Assembly: GCF_000156195.1 (NCBI RefSeq)
Contig: NZ_GG688321.1
Span: 243,260-307,259, forward strand
Direction of reading: 5' to 3'
Origin: Bacteroides finegoldii DSM 17565
GTDB taxonomy: Bacteria > Bacteroidota > Bacteroidia > Bacteroidales > Bacteroidaceae
Length of the DNA stretch: 64,000 nt
Below the pieces are notes generated by a model that had not been told where the DNA came from, made no database searches, and saw nothing but the letters and a program-made list of their open reading frames with translations. Both the position numbers and the translations under genes were made by a program. This document shows positions 56,069-64,000 of the stretch, in pieces (the stretch's first letter is position 1; every line of letters starts with the position of its first letter).

Positions 56069-57097
56069 TTATTCTTTTAAGTCCGACAATTGAGAGAATC
56101 GTTTGCATCCTCTCGCGTAAAACTGCCACAAGATACTACTTTTTATCTGTTCAGGTATTAAATTCAAAGTTTTTTTTCTTAGGTTCTCTTCTCTTAATGA
56201 AGAAAATGACGGACAAATCCGTTTATATTCGTCCCGTGCGCGAATCACTGCGCGAGCATTGTCCCAATCCCCTTTCAGAAAGAAAGTAAGTGCCGCCACA
56301 TAATCCAAACAAGTCCGAATACGCATCACTTTATTTAACTCCTCCTGCGGAAGATTCTTATAAAGCATGACAAGATTATTACGGAAATTAAGAAAAGTCT
56401 TACGAGGATTCTCTTTTTTAAGCGTGGCTCCTCCAACATGATAGACTACACTTTGCGGAATGCAGACAATTCCACGTCCTCGAGAACGGAGTCGCCAACA
56501 CAGATCTATTTCTTCCATGTGTGCAAAAAAGCGTCCATCCAGCCCTCCGACATCCAGATAATCCATACGACGAATAAACAAAGCAGCTCCTGTTGCCCAA
56601 AAAACTGGAATCACCGTATCGTATTGCCCTTCATCTTTTTCGACCGCTCCCATGATACGTCCCCGACAAAAAGGATAACCGTACTTATCTATAAATCCGC
56701 CTGCCGCTCCTGCATATTCAAAAAATTCCTTTTGGCGCTGACTTCGTATCTTCGGTTGGCAAGCAGCCACTTCGGGATGCTTATCAAGATAAGCAATCAT
56801 CGGTTTCAACCAATGTTCCGTCACTTCAACATCCGAATTTAGAAGAACGACATACTCTGCATCTACTTGTCGCAAAGCCAAATTATATCCGTCCGCAAAG
56901 CCATGATTCTGTTCGAGCAAAATCATTCGGACGGATGGAAACTCCTGCTGAATCATAGTTACCGAGTCGTCCGTAGACCCATTATCAGCCACACAGATTT
57001 CTACTTCTTTCCCCTCCGAATACTGAATAACAGATGGAAGGAAAGTACGAAGCATATCACATCCGTTCCAATTCAGAATGACGACTGATACTTTCAT
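56069..57097 (-). CDS. Glycosyltransferase family 2
   Basis: The 342-residue protein has the GT-A start VVILNWNGCDMLRTFLPSVI, NGSTDDSVTMIQQ, the metal-binding DxD-like LLNSDVEV and GGLDGRFFAHMEEIDLCWRL, as in rhamnosyltransferase-type GT2 enzymes. It has no long membrane segment. It overlaps the lpxL-like gene by 4 bp and probably adds a sugar to LPS or another surface glycan. Confidence 0.9.
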   Translation of the reverse strand: MKVSVVILNWNGCDMLRTFLPSVIQYSEGKEVEICVADNGSTDDSVTMIQQEFPSVRMILLEQNHGFADGYNLALRQVDAEYVVLLNSDVEVTEHWLKPMIAYLDKHPEVAACQPKIRSQRQKEFFEYAGAAGGFIDKYGYPFCRGRIMGAVEKDEGQYDTVIPVFWATGAALFIRRMDYLDVGGLDGRFFAHMEEIDLCWRLRSRGRGIVCIPQSVVYHVGGATLKKENPRKTFLNFRNNLVMLYKNLPQEELNKVMRIRTCLDYVAALTFFLKGDWDNARAVIRARDEYKRICPSFSSLREENLRKKTLNLIPEQIKSSILWQFYARGCKRFSQLSDLKE

Positions 57098-58017
57098 CTC
57101 TTATCTTTTCTCTTAATAAGTTCCTGTTCTTTTTGTTCGCATTCCTTCTTCGTAAATTTCCAGCGCTTATGCGACCACAACCAATAAGCAGGTTCTCTAC
57201 GAATGGTCTGTTCCAGTTCATGGGCAAACATATCCGTAATTTCTCCTTCGACTGTCTCTTTGGGAGCTTCAGTCATCAATTTAAACTCAGCCTCACAATA
57301 TCCCCTACGTGTCTTCGTCAGTTCACAATAAAAGACAGGGAAGTTCATTATTTTTGCAATACGTTCAGCTCCATTCAAGAAAGCAGTCTCCTGCCCCATA
57401 AAAGTAGTCCAATACCGATCACCACTAGGCCATTGGTCTGTAATCAGACCTACTACCATATTTTTTCCTTCACGCTTCAATTTGATAATTTCACGTGCAG
57501 TAGAATGTTTAGGAATATTATATCCACCGAAACGGGAACGAATCTGCTTAAACAGTTCATTCAGATATTTATCCTTCAATGGTTTGTAAACTTGTACAGG
57601 TACATCGCCAGGCTTCATGACCGATCCCATTCCAATCAGCCATTCATAGTTGGCATAATGGGGAATCATCACAATAATACCTCCATACTTTTCCGTCAAT
57701 TCCAAATATTGTTCTGTATTCTTATAAATCATCCTTTGGCAAAGATCTTCAGCGGACATATGCAACAGTTTCAGGTCCTCTAGCATATAATCCGAAAGAT
57801 AACGATAAAATTTACGTTCTATCTGTAATCTTTCCGCCTCAGTCTTCTCCGGAAACGACTTTTCCAGATTTTCCCGAACTACCTTCCGGCGATATCTCCC
57901 CACATGATACATCAACAGATAATTGAAATCCGAAAGCACATACAATACCCGGAACGGAAGAGCTGAAAACAGCCACATTCCACCATATACCAGCCAATAG
58001 ATAAGTTTAGATTTCAT
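57094..58017 (-). CDS. Lipid A biosynthesis acyltransferase (LpxL/HtrB family)
   Basis: The 307-residue inner-membrane protein has an N-terminal membrane anchor (YWLVYGGMWLFSALPFRVLY) and the HX4E acyltransferase motif in MIPHYANYEWLIGMG. Members transfer acyl chains to lipid A. It lies 2 bp after mtaB and overlaps the GT2 gene, a cluster fitting LPS biogenesis. Confidence 0.92.
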   Translation of the reverse strand: MKSKLIYWLVYGGMWLFSALPFRVLYVLSDFNYLLMYHVGRYRRKVVRENLEKSFPEKTEAERLQIERKFYRYLSDYMLEDLKLLHMSAEDLCQRMIYKNTEQYLELTEKYGGIIVMIPHYANYEWLIGMGSVMKPGDVPVQVYKPLKDKYLNELFKQIRSRFGGYNIPKHSTAREIIKLKREGKNMVVGLITDQWPSGDRYWTTFMGQETAFLNGAERIAKIMNFPVFYCELTKTRRGYCEAEFKLMTEAPKETVEGEITDMFAHELEQTIRREPAYWLWSHKRWKFTKKECEQKEQELIKRKDKR

Positions 58018-58019
58018 AC

Positions 58020-59339
58020 TTATATCAGAATTGTGCCTTTAAGCGCTGTCTTGTCCCCATTAAAATCTCCCAAACGCACGTTGACCACTTGATTATCCAA
58101 TGAGTTATCACTTCCCACTTCTACACGAATATAATTCTTCGTAAATCCGTGCATCGGAGTATTCCCCTTCGACTTTTCCAACAACACCGACATCGTCTGT
58201 CCGATATGGCGCGCATAAAAAGCCTGTGTTTTCTCATCCGAAAGTGCCAACAGCCGTTGACTGCGTTGATGCTTTTCTTCCGGAGACACCACATAATCTA
58301 TTTTCAAGGCTTGCGTTCCGGGACGCTCGGAATAACTGAACACGTGCAATTGGGTCACGTCCAATCCGGAAATAAACCGATAAGCTTGCTCAAAAAACTC
58401 CGCAGTCTCGCCACGAGTACCCACAATCACATCCACGCCAATGAAAGCATCCGGCATAACCTCTTTGATTTTCTTCACCTTCGATGCAAAAAGAGCCGTA
58501 TCATAACGACGACGCATCAATTTCAAAACTTCATCACACCCAGACTGCAAAGGAATATGGAAATGTGGCATAAAACTACGGGAATGGGATACAAACTCAA
58601 TAATTTCATCCGTAAGCAGATTCGGTTCAATGGAAGATATACGATAACGCTCGATTCCTTCTATCTGATCCAACGCTTGCACCAAATCAAAGAAAGTCTC
58701 TCCCGTCGTCTTACCAAAATCACCGATATTCACCCCAGTCAAGACTATCTCTTTACCACCTTCCGCTGCAGCTTGCCGAGCCTGTTCGACCATAGAAGCA
58801 ATAGTTCCGTTACGACTCCTCCCCCTTGCAAACGGAATAGTACAATATGAACAGAAGTAATCGCAGCCATCCTGTACTTTCAGAAAAAAACGAGTACGGT
58901 CTCCCCGTGAACACGAAGGAGAAAACGAACGAATATCTTTCGTTGCAGTAGTTATAGCCTCTCCTTTTTCATGTTTCTGCAAATTTCCCAGATACTGCAG
59001 CAGTTCACCTTTCTGCTCCGCCCCCAATACAACATCTACTCCATCAATTTTTGCCACATCACCAGGCTTCAATTGGGCATAGCACCCAGTCACTACCACA
59101 AAAGCACCGGGATGTTGTTTCACCAATCGATGAATAGCCTGCCGACATTTTTTGTCCGCCATTTCCGTCACCGAACAAGTATTTACCACACAGATATCCG
59201 CTTTCTCTCCCTTGCGTGCAGTACGAACTCCCGCCTCACGCAGAATTTTACCGATAGTTGAAGTCTCTGAAAAATTTAATTTGCAGCCCAATGTATAATA
59301 AACGGCTGTCTTATCTTGAAACACAGTGGTATCTATCAT
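58020..59339 (-). CDS. mtaB: tRNA t6A37 methylthiotransferase MtaB
   Basis: The 439-residue radical-SAM enzyme adds a methylthio group to t6A37 of tRNA. It has the N-terminal MTTase half (TLGCKLNFSETSTI), the CxxxCxxC cluster motif (DGCDYFCSYCTIPFARGRSR), TGVNIGDFG and a C-terminal TRAM-like region. It is the first gene of the mtaB-lpxL-GT2-mgsA operon. Confidence 0.95.
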   Translation of the reverse strand: MIDTTVFQDKTAVYYTLGCKLNFSETSTIGKILREAGVRTARKGEKADICVVNTCSVTEMADKKCRQAIHRLVKQHPGAFVVVTGCYAQLKPGDVAKIDGVDVVLGAEQKGELLQYLGNLQKHEKGEAITTATKDIRSFSPSCSRGDRTRFFLKVQDGCDYFCSYCTIPFARGRSRNGTIASMVEQARQAAAEGGKEIVLTGVNIGDFGKTTGETFFDLVQALDQIEGIERYRISSIEPNLLTDEIIEFVSHSRSFMPHFHIPLQSGCDEVLKLMRRRYDTALFASKVKKIKEVMPDAFIGVDVIVGTRGETAEFFEQAYRFISGLDVTQLHVFSYSERPGTQALKIDYVVSPEEKHQRSQRLLALSDEKTQAFYARHIGQTMSVLLEKSKGNTPMHGFTKNYIRVEVGSDNSLDNQVVNVRLGDFNGDKTALKGTILI

Positions 59340-59365
59340 AAGCTGTTATAAACACATTAACTTTG

Positions 59366-59373
59366 CAAAGTTA
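59366..59373 (-). promoter_or_regulatory. Promoter -7 element of the mtaB operon
   Basis: TAACTTTG on the minus strand fits TAnnTTTG and lies 26 bp before mtaB. It is close to the divergent promoter at 59397-59426. Confidence 0.5.
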
Positions 59374-59396
59374 CACATTATTATTAGTAAAACACT

Positions 59397-59426
59397 TTTG
59401 GATACGAAAGTTTATTCCTATTTTTG
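59397..59426 (+). promoter_or_regulatory. Promoter of the acyl-CoA synthetase gene
   Basis: TTTG (59397-59400), an 18-bp spacer and TATTTTTG (59419-59426) fit the Bacteroides consensus. The start codon chosen at 59450 is 23 bp downstream. Confidence 0.6.
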
Positions 59427-59449
59427 CACAATTCACTAAAAAACGTGCA

Positions 59450-61123
59450 ATGATTAAAGAGAATTTCATTAAACTATACGAAAATAGTTTTCGTGAGAAT
59501 TGGGATCTGCCTTGTTATACTGATTATGGAGAAAATACCCAATATACATACGGTGAGGTAGCTGAAAAAATCGCCCGTTTACATCTGTTATTCAAACATT
59601 GTAGCCTTCGCAGAGGAGATAAGATTTCAGTTATCGGCAAAAATAACGCTCATTGGTGCATTGCTTATATGGCTACAATCACTTATGGAGCAATTATTGT
59701 CCCTATCCTGCAAGATTTTACGCCTAATGACGTTCATCATATCGTCAATCATTCCGAATCTGTCTTTCTGTTTACCAGTGACAATATCTGGGAAAATTTG
59801 GAAGAGGAAAAACTTATGGGGTTGCGGGGAGTGTTCTCATTGACCGATTTTCGTTGTCTGTATCAGCGCGACGGAGAAACTATACAAAAATTCCTAAAGA
59901 ACCTCGACAAAGAGATGCATTCTGCTTATCCTAAGGGATTTACCCGCGAGGATATTCAGTACACCACCCTCTCTAATGACAAGATTATGTTGCTGAATTA
60001 CACCTCAGGTACTACCGGATTCAGCAAAGGCGTAATGCTGACAGGCAATAACCTTGCCGGAAATGTCACTTTCGGTATCCGGACTGAGTTACTTAAAAAA
60101 GGAGATAAAGTGCTCTCATTTCTTCCGCTTGCTCATGCGTATGGTTGCGCATTCGACTTTCTGACAGCAACAGCAGTCGGTACTCATGTCACCTTACTCG
60201 GAAAAACTCCTTCTCCCAAAATTATCATGAAGGCTTTTGAGGAAGTGAAACCTAATCTGATTATCACTGTTCCCCTAGTCATCGAAAAGATATATAAAAA
60301 TATTATTCAGCCTCTTATCAATAAAAAAGGAATGAAATGGGCACTGAATATTCCTCTGCTCGATAATCAAATTTACAATCAAATCCGCAAAAGACTAATT
60401 GACGCATTGGGCGGGCGGTTCAAGGAAATCATTATCGGTGGAGCAGCTATGGATAAAGAGGTGGAAGAGTTCTTCTATAAGATTAAGTTCCCCTTTACCA
60501 TTGGTTATGGAATGACCGAGTGTGGACCTCTTATCAGCTATGCACCTTGGAATGAATTTATACTAGGTTCCTCAGGAAAGATTCTGGACATTATGGAAGC
60601 TCGTATCTACAAAGAAAACCCGGAAGCCGAAATAGGGGAAATACAGGTACGCGGAGAAAATACAATGACAGGATACTACAAGAATCCGGAAGCAACACAG
60701 GAAGTATTCACTGAAGACAGCTGGTTACGTACCGGTGATCTCGGAACAATGGATGCCAACGGTAACATTTTCATTCGCGGACGACTTAAAACAATGATTT
60801 TAAGTTCAAGTGGGCAGAACATTTTCCCGGAAGAGCTGGAAACGAAACTAAATAACCTTCCTTTTATTTTGGAAAGTATCGTTATCGAACGTAACAAGAA
60901 ATTGGTAGCACTCGTCTATGCTGACTATGAAGCATTGGATTCTCTCGGACTGAACAATCCGGATAATCTGAAAACCATCATGGATGAGAACCTTAAGAAC
61001 TTGAACAACAATGTAGCCGCTTACGAAAAGATCAGCAAGATACAACTCTACCCTACTGAATTTGAAAAAACACCGAAAAGGAGCATTAAAAGATACCTAT
61101 ATAACAGTATAGCTGTCGATTAA
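59450..61123 (+). CDS. AMP-dependent long-chain acyl-CoA synthetase
   Basis: The 557-residue enzyme has the AMP-binding motif LLNYTSGTTGFSKGVMLT, IGYGMTECGPLISYAP and the hinge region WLRTGDLGTMDANGNIFIRG. It activates fatty acids with ATP and CoA. I chose the ATG at 59450 because the promoter at 59419-59426 lies downstream of an earlier in-frame start at 59363. Confidence 0.9.
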   Translation: MIKENFIKLYENSFRENWDLPCYTDYGENTQYTYGEVAEKIARLHLLFKHCSLRRGDKISVIGKNNAHWCIAYMATITYGAIIVPILQDFTPNDVHHIVNHSESVFLFTSDNIWENLEEEKLMGLRGVFSLTDFRCLYQRDGETIQKFLKNLDKEMHSAYPKGFTREDIQYTTLSNDKIMLLNYTSGTTGFSKGVMLTGNNLAGNVTFGIRTELLKKGDKVLSFLPLAHAYGCAFDFLTATAVGTHVTLLGKTPSPKIIMKAFEEVKPNLIITVPLVIEKIYKNIIQPLINKKGMKWALNIPLLDNQIYNQIRKRLIDALGGRFKEIIIGGAAMDKEVEEFFYKIKFPFTIGYGMTECGPLISYAPWNEFILGSSGKILDIMEARIYKENPEAEIGEIQVRGENTMTGYYKNPEATQEVFTEDSWLRTGDLGTMDANGNIFIRGRLKTMILSSSGQNIFPEELETKLNNLPFILESIVIERNKKLVALVYADYEALDSLGLNNPDNLKTIMDENLKNLNNNVAAYEKISKIQLYPTEFEKTPKRSIKRYLYNSIAVD

Positions 61124-61222
61124 CATGTTCTAAAACATAGGGAAAGAAAGGGAAAGCGGGCAGTTACAAAAAAATATATAAAAAAAGTTGGCTTTTCGAG
61201 AACAACATATCGAAAAAGTACA

Positions 61223-61230
61223 TACCTTTG
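61223..61230 (+). promoter_or_regulatory. Promoter -7 element of the Ala-rich lipoprotein gene
   Basis: TACCTTTG fits TAnnTTTG, 52 bp before the start at 61283. Confidence 0.5.
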
Positions 61231-61282
61231 CAGCGTTTTAATAAAGCAATTGATTGTATTACGTTTTTAAAAAGCAAAGAAA

Positions 61283-61498
61283 ATGAAAAAATTAGTTTTG
61301 ATGGCAGTAGCTATCGTAGCAGTATCATTCGCATCTTGTGGTAACAAAGCAGCTGACGCAGCAAAAGCAACAGCAGATTCTATCCGTATCGCTGACTCAA
61401 TCGCAGCGGTAGAAGCAGCAGCAGCTGAAGCAGCAGCTGACACAACAACTGTTGATAGTGTAGCAGTAGAAGCAACTGAAACTGTAGTAGCCGAATAA
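61283..61498 (+). CDS. Small Ala-rich lipoprotein
   Basis: The 71-residue protein has a clear lipoprotein signal (VAIVAVSFASC, Cys19) followed by a short sequence made mostly of Ala, Glu, Asp and Thr. Its low complexity resembles a helical spacer or Lpp-like structural lipoprotein, but no family is recognised. A typical terminator follows at 61524. Confidence 0.75.
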   Translation: MKKLVLMAVAIVAVSFASCGNKAADAAKATADSIRIADSIAAVEAAAAEAAADTTTVDSVAVEATETVVAE

Positions 61499-61523
61499 TT
61501 CAGTTACAAGTTAGAGAGAATTG

Positions 61524-61562
61524 AAAGTCTGACATGCGAAAGTATGCACAGACTTTTTTTTA
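61524..61562 (+). terminator. Terminator of the Ala-rich lipoprotein gene
   Basis: AAAGTCTG (61524-61531) pairs with CAGACTTT (61549-61556) and is followed by a T-run; the loop can pair further (GCA/TGC). Confidence 0.8.
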
Positions 61563-61602
61563 TGTTCTTATATTAAATGATTTCGGATTACAACAAAGAA
61601 TA

Positions 61603-61635
61603 AAGGCGGTTTATCTTGAATGGATAAACCGCCTT
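61603..61635 (-). terminator. Terminator of the ribosomal protein operon
   Basis: AAGGCGGTTTATC and GATAAACCGCCTT form a perfect 13-bp stem. On the minus strand it is followed by TATTCTTTG, so it ends the rpsF-rpsR-rplI transcript. Confidence 0.8.
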
Positions 61636-61658
61636 CACTATAATGTAATAGCTATTAT

Positions 61659-62102
61659 TTATTCAGCAACTACTTCGAAAGGAATTTCTACCGAAACTTC
61701 CTTGTGAAGCTTAACGATAGCCTTGTAACTACCAACTTCTTTCACAGCGTCTTTTACAACGATGATCTTTCTGTCAACTTCATGACCCAGTTTAGACAAT
61801 GCTTCAGCAATCTGGATATTACCAACAGAACCGAAGATAGTACCGGTTGAGCTAACTTTAGTTGCGATAGTCAAAGAAACACCTTCCAACTTAGCAGCCA
61901 TAGCTTCAGCATCTTTCTTGATTTTCTCAAGTTTGTGAGCGCGCTGTTTCAGTTCTTCAGCTAACATTTTCTTTGCAGAAGGAGAAGCGATGACAGCTTT
62001 TCCAGTCGGGATCAGATAATTACGACCGTATCCGGATTTCACGTTTACGATATCGTTCTTATAACCCAAGTTTACTACGTCTTCTTTCAATATAATTTCC
62101 AT
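61659..62102 (-). CDS. rplI: 50S ribosomal protein L9
   Basis: The 147-residue protein opens with the L9 signature (MEIILKEDVVNLGYKNDIVN then GYGRNYLIPTGKA), has the long central helix and a C-terminal domain (FGSVGNIQIAEALSKLGHEV). It binds 23S rRNA. It is the last gene of the rpsF-rpsR-rplI operon. Confidence 0.98.
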   Translation of the reverse strand: MEIILKEDVVNLGYKNDIVNVKSGYGRNYLIPTGKAVIASPSAKKMLAEELKQRAHKLEKIKKDAEAMAAKLEGVSLTIATKVSSTGTIFGSVGNIQIAEALSKLGHEVDRKIIVVKDAVKEVGSYKAIVKLHKEVSVEIPFEVVAE

Positions 62103-62116
62103 ACTTTTCCTCCTTC

Positions 62117-62389
62117 TTATTTCATCATGTCAGTTACATAAGGCAGCAATGCCAAGTGACGAGCTCTCTTCACAGCCTGCGCGATACGACGTTGGAACTT
62201 CAAAGAAGTACCCGTGATACGACGCGGAAGGATTTTACCTTGTTCATTCAAGAATTTCTTCAAGAATTCAGGATCTTTGTAGTCGATGTACTTAATACCG
62301 CTTTTTTTGAAACGGCAATATTTTTTCTTCTTAACGTCTACTGACGGCGGAGTTAAGTATCTGATTTCTGATTGAACTTGTTGTGCCAT
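62117..62389 (-). CDS. rpsR: 30S ribosomal protein S18
   Basis: The 90-residue protein has the S18 core with [20 protein letters not shown] and [20 protein letters not shown]. It binds S6 on the 30S subunit. It is 2 bp after rpsF and 14 bp before rplI. Confidence 0.98.
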   Translation of the reverse strand: MAQQVQSEIRYLTPPSVDVKKKKYCRFKKSGIKYIDYKDPEFLKKFLNEQGKILPRRITGTSLKFQRRIAQAVKRARHLALLPYVTDMMK

Positions 62390-62391
62390 GA

Positions 62392-62736
62392 TTAATCCTC
62401 CTTTTTGTTTGATTTAACACTTCTTCTTTTTGCAGCATATTCAGCAGCATACTTATCCATCTTGAAAGTCAAGAAACGGATAACGCGTTCATCACGACGG
62501 AAGTTTACTTCCAACTTGTCAATTACAGTAGGATCTGCATTGAACTCAATCAGCTGATAGAAACCTGTAGACTTCTTCTGAATTGGATAAGCCAATTTCT
62601 TCAGTCCCCAGTTTTCTTCATTGATAATCTCAGCACCTTCAGCTTGAAGAATACCTTTGAATTTCTCTACCGCTTCCTTCATCTGAACATCAGATAAAAC
62701 GGGAGTTAAAATGAAAACGGTTTCGTATTGATTCAT
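62392..62736 (-). CDS. rpsF: 30S ribosomal protein S6
   Basis: The 114-residue protein matches S6 ([20 protein letters not shown] at the N-terminus and [20 protein letters not shown] in the middle) with a lysine-rich C-terminus. It pairs with S18. It is the first gene of the operon. Confidence 0.98.
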   Translation of the reverse strand: MNQYETVFILTPVLSDVQMKEAVEKFKGILQAEGAEIINEENWGLKKLAYPIQKKSTGFYQLIEFNADPTVIDKLEVNFRRDERVIRFLTFKMDKYAAEYAAKRRSVKSNKKED

Positions 62737-62784
62737 ACTTCGTTTAATTAAATAAATAAATTATTTGATTTAAAAATGCGGGTG

Positions 62785-62815
62785 CAAAGTTAGGCAATTT
62801 ATTTTGAACTGCAAA
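62785..62815 (-). promoter_or_regulatory. Promoter of the rpsF-rpsR-rplI operon
   Basis: On the minus strand TTTG (62812-62815), a 19-bp spacer and TAACTTTG (62785-62792) match the full Bacteroides consensus, with a 48-bp distance to the rpsF start. Confidence 0.75.
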
Positions 62816-62865
62816 CATTTAATCTTTTTTTGTATCAAGAAGATAGGATTTATCCCGGAAGTAAC

Positions 62866-62873
62866 TAACTTTG
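62866..62873 (+). promoter_or_regulatory. Promoter -7 element of the MarR gene
   Basis: TAACTTTG fits TAnnTTTG and lies 24 bp before the start chosen at 62898. Confidence 0.5.
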
Positions 62874-62897
62874 CAAAGTTGTTTAAACAATAATTTC

Positions 62898-63344
62898 ATG
62901 ATAGAGCAATTTAACTTCGACATCCGGCTTATATTTGCCATATTAAATGGTAAAGTTTCTGCGGCAATTAACCGGAAACTATACCGTAACTTCCGCCAGA
63001 ACGGTTTAGAAATCAGCCCGGAGCAATGGACGGTACTCATTTTCCTATGGGAAAAAGACGGTGTTACACAACAAGAGTTGTGCAATGCAACTTTTAAAGA
63101 CAAACCCAGTATGACCCGTTTGATAGATAATATGGAACGGCAGCACCTTGTTGTCCGTATCTCGGACAAGAGAGACCGCCGCACAAATCTGATTCATCTG
63201 ACCAAAGACGGCAAAGAACTGGAAGAAAAAGCGCGCATTATTGCCGGACAGACCTTGAAAGAGGCGCTTCACGGCATTACTCTCGACGAATTGAGTATCG
63301 GACAGGAAGTATTGAAAAAGGTATTCTTCAACACGAAAGATTAA
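62898..63344 (+). CDS. MarR family transcriptional regulator
   Basis: The 148-residue protein has the MarR winged-helix domain, with ISPEQWTVLIFLWEKDGVTQ, QELCNATFKDKPSMTRLIDN as the recognition helix region, and the wing VVRISDKRDRRTNLIHLTKD. It would repress nearby or distant stress genes, and its ligand is unknown. I chose the ATG at 62898 because the -7 element excludes an earlier start at 62871. Confidence 0.9.
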   Translation: MIEQFNFDIRLIFAILNGKVSAAINRKLYRNFRQNGLEISPEQWTVLIFLWEKDGVTQQELCNATFKDKPSMTRLIDNMERQHLVVRISDKRDRRTNLIHLTKDGKELEEKARIIAGQTLKEALHGITLDELSIGQEVLKKVFFNTKD

Positions 63345-63367
63345 ACAGAGAAACAACCGTTTAAATC

Positions 63368-63406
63368 ATAAAATCCACTAAATCCTATCTTTATAATGGA
63401 TTTTTT
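63368..63406 (+). terminator. Weak terminator after the MarR gene
   Basis: AAAATCCA and TGGATTTT pair around a long loop and are followed by TTTTA. Confidence 0.45.
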
Positions 63407-63484
63407 ATTTAAATAATTTCGCTCGTTAAAGAATTATGCTTTAATTTGTGACTGGAATATAATAATCTATTAAAATACACACAC

Positions 63485-63661
63485 ATGAAAGGCTTATTAA
63501 AGAACTTGGGATTGATTTTAATCTTGGTCGGAGTAGTCATCTTGCTGGCTTGTTCCTTTACAGGCAATGTAAACAACAATGCCATATTGGGCAGCTCGGT
63601 AGTATTAGTAGTACTGGGACTCATTTCTTATATTGTTATCAATAAGAAGATCGCTGATTAA
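63485..63661 (+). CDS. 58-residue two-segment membrane protein
   Basis: Translation from the ATG at 63485 gives 58 residues ending at TAA 63659-63661. There are two hydrophobic segments (GLILILVGVVILLACSF and ILGSSVVLVVLGLISYIVI) joined by a polar loop (TGNVNNNA) and a basic end (NKKIAD). It looks like an inner-membrane hairpin protein of unknown function. A strong terminator follows at 63678-63713. The regular segment pattern and that terminator favour a real gene. Confidence 0.7.
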   Translation: MKGLLKNLGLILILVGVVILLACSFTGNVNNNAILGSSVVLVVLGLISYIVINKKIAD

Positions 63662-63677
63662 TCTCACAGAAATCAAT

Positions 63678-63713
63678 AAAAAATACCCGGAAACGAATGT
63701 TCCGGGATTTTTT
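63678..63713 (+). terminator. Terminator after the 58-residue gene
   Basis: CCCGGAA (63686-63692) and TTCCGGG (63700-63706) pair, with an A-run before and a T-run after. Confidence 0.85.
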
Positions 63714-63761
63714 ATTTCAGTTATCAAGAAGTAGGGATATTCAGTAAATGTTCCTCTTTCT

Positions 63762-63813
63762 AAAAAATCAAGAGAAAAGCTCACGTAAAGCAAAGCTTTT
63801 CTCTTGATTTTTT
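63762..63813. terminator. Perfect 20-bp hairpin, likely bidirectional terminator
   Basis: The arms 63762-63781 and 63794-63813 are perfectly complementary over 20 bp with a 12-nt loop. The A-rich and T-rich ends allow termination in both directions, which suggests that the gene beyond the right edge is on the minus strand. Confidence 0.8.
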
Positions 63814-64000
63814 CGTTCAACTCTCCCAGTCTTCTATCTTTTTTGTAGAATATTGTTTACATATTCTTGTTTTTTCCTTCCCACCCATGCATTATGTACA
63901 TGTCTTTTTTAGGGGAAGTTAAAACCTCTCCTGTTTTTCCTGTTATTTTAGTCAGATTATGCTGCCTTTCTTTTTTTCTTTTCGACCTTTTCTATCATAC
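63814..64000. other. Right-edge region without a supported gene
   Basis: This pyrimidine-rich stretch (long T and TC runs on the plus strand) has no frame that I can support. It may be the 3' end of a minus-strand gene starting outside the window. Confidence 0.4.

Noticed and set aside
63814..64000. End of a minus-strand coding gene
   Set aside because: All minus-strand frames have stops in this stretch or lack a start; the sequence gives no protein evidence.
1..64000. CRISPR array or insertion sequence
   Set aside because: No regularly spaced repeats with unique spacers and no transposase-like frame with terminal inverted repeats were found; the 22-bp array at 17231 has no spacers.

Overview
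The window is chromosomal DNA from a Bacteroides-type gut bacterium (Bacteroidota, probably close to the B. thetaiotaomicron/ovatus group; the species is inferred). The support is a complete SusC/SusD-type glycan locus, GH92 and GH76 mannosidases, a bifunctional Fkp fucose-salvage enzyme, a DPE2-like 4-alpha-glucanotransferase, HU-HIG and DUF4248 proteins, and many promoters of the Bacteroides form (-7 TAnnTTTG, sometimes with TTTG about 19 bp upstream). No CRISPR array, rRNA operon, insertion sequence or integrase was seen.

Layout. 1-573: end of a MATE transporter. 695-15498 (minus): nine-gene alpha-mannoside utilisation operon, promoter-proximal to distal: phosphomannose isomerase with an extra N-terminal domain, ROK sugar kinase, SusC, SusD, SusE-like, two GH76, GH92 and an MFS transporter. 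A divergent GntR/UTRA regulator (15642-16370) faces it, and the same 15-bp sequence lies on both sides of the regulator gene. 16491-18993: an accessory island with a small HTH protein, two HU-like proteins and a DUF4248 protein; the two HU genes share an unusual promoter box and one has a 22-bp repeat array in its leader. 19017-24591: tripartite RND efflux operon with a divergent AraC regulator. 25621-26973: MATE transporter. 27079-31256: lysS, gpsA, pgi. 31377-35544: a lipoprotein, a frameshifted HAD phosphatase and fkp. 35623-36174: a 36-residue membrane peptide and tRNA-Arg(CCG). 36394-38099: asnA and ung. 38180-45854: cell-envelope genes (LptD-like, HD hydrolase, NamZ-like, BASS transporter, amidase, MCE/MlaD). 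46206-47627: dnaA. 47696-53965: nitroreductase, class II ribonucleotide reductase and 4-alpha-glucanotransferase. 54049-59339: acyltransferase, folB and the mtaB-lpxL-GT2-mgsA operon. 59450-63661: acyl-CoA synthetase, Ala-rich lipoprotein, rplI-rpsR-rpsF, MarR regulator and a 58-residue membrane protein.

How the genes fit together. In the mannoside locus the SusC/D pair would import mannan fragments, GH76 would cut alpha-1,6-mannan, GH92 would release mannose, the MFS protein would carry sugar across the inner membrane, the ROK kinase would phosphorylate it and the isomerase would make fructose-6-phosphate. The set is therefore a self-contained pathway, apparently controlled by a GntR repressor rather than the hybrid two-component or ECF sigma/anti-sigma systems usual for such loci. 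The rest is mostly housekeeping. The least explained parts are the HU/HTH island, the isomerase N-terminal domain and the frameshift in the HAD gene.
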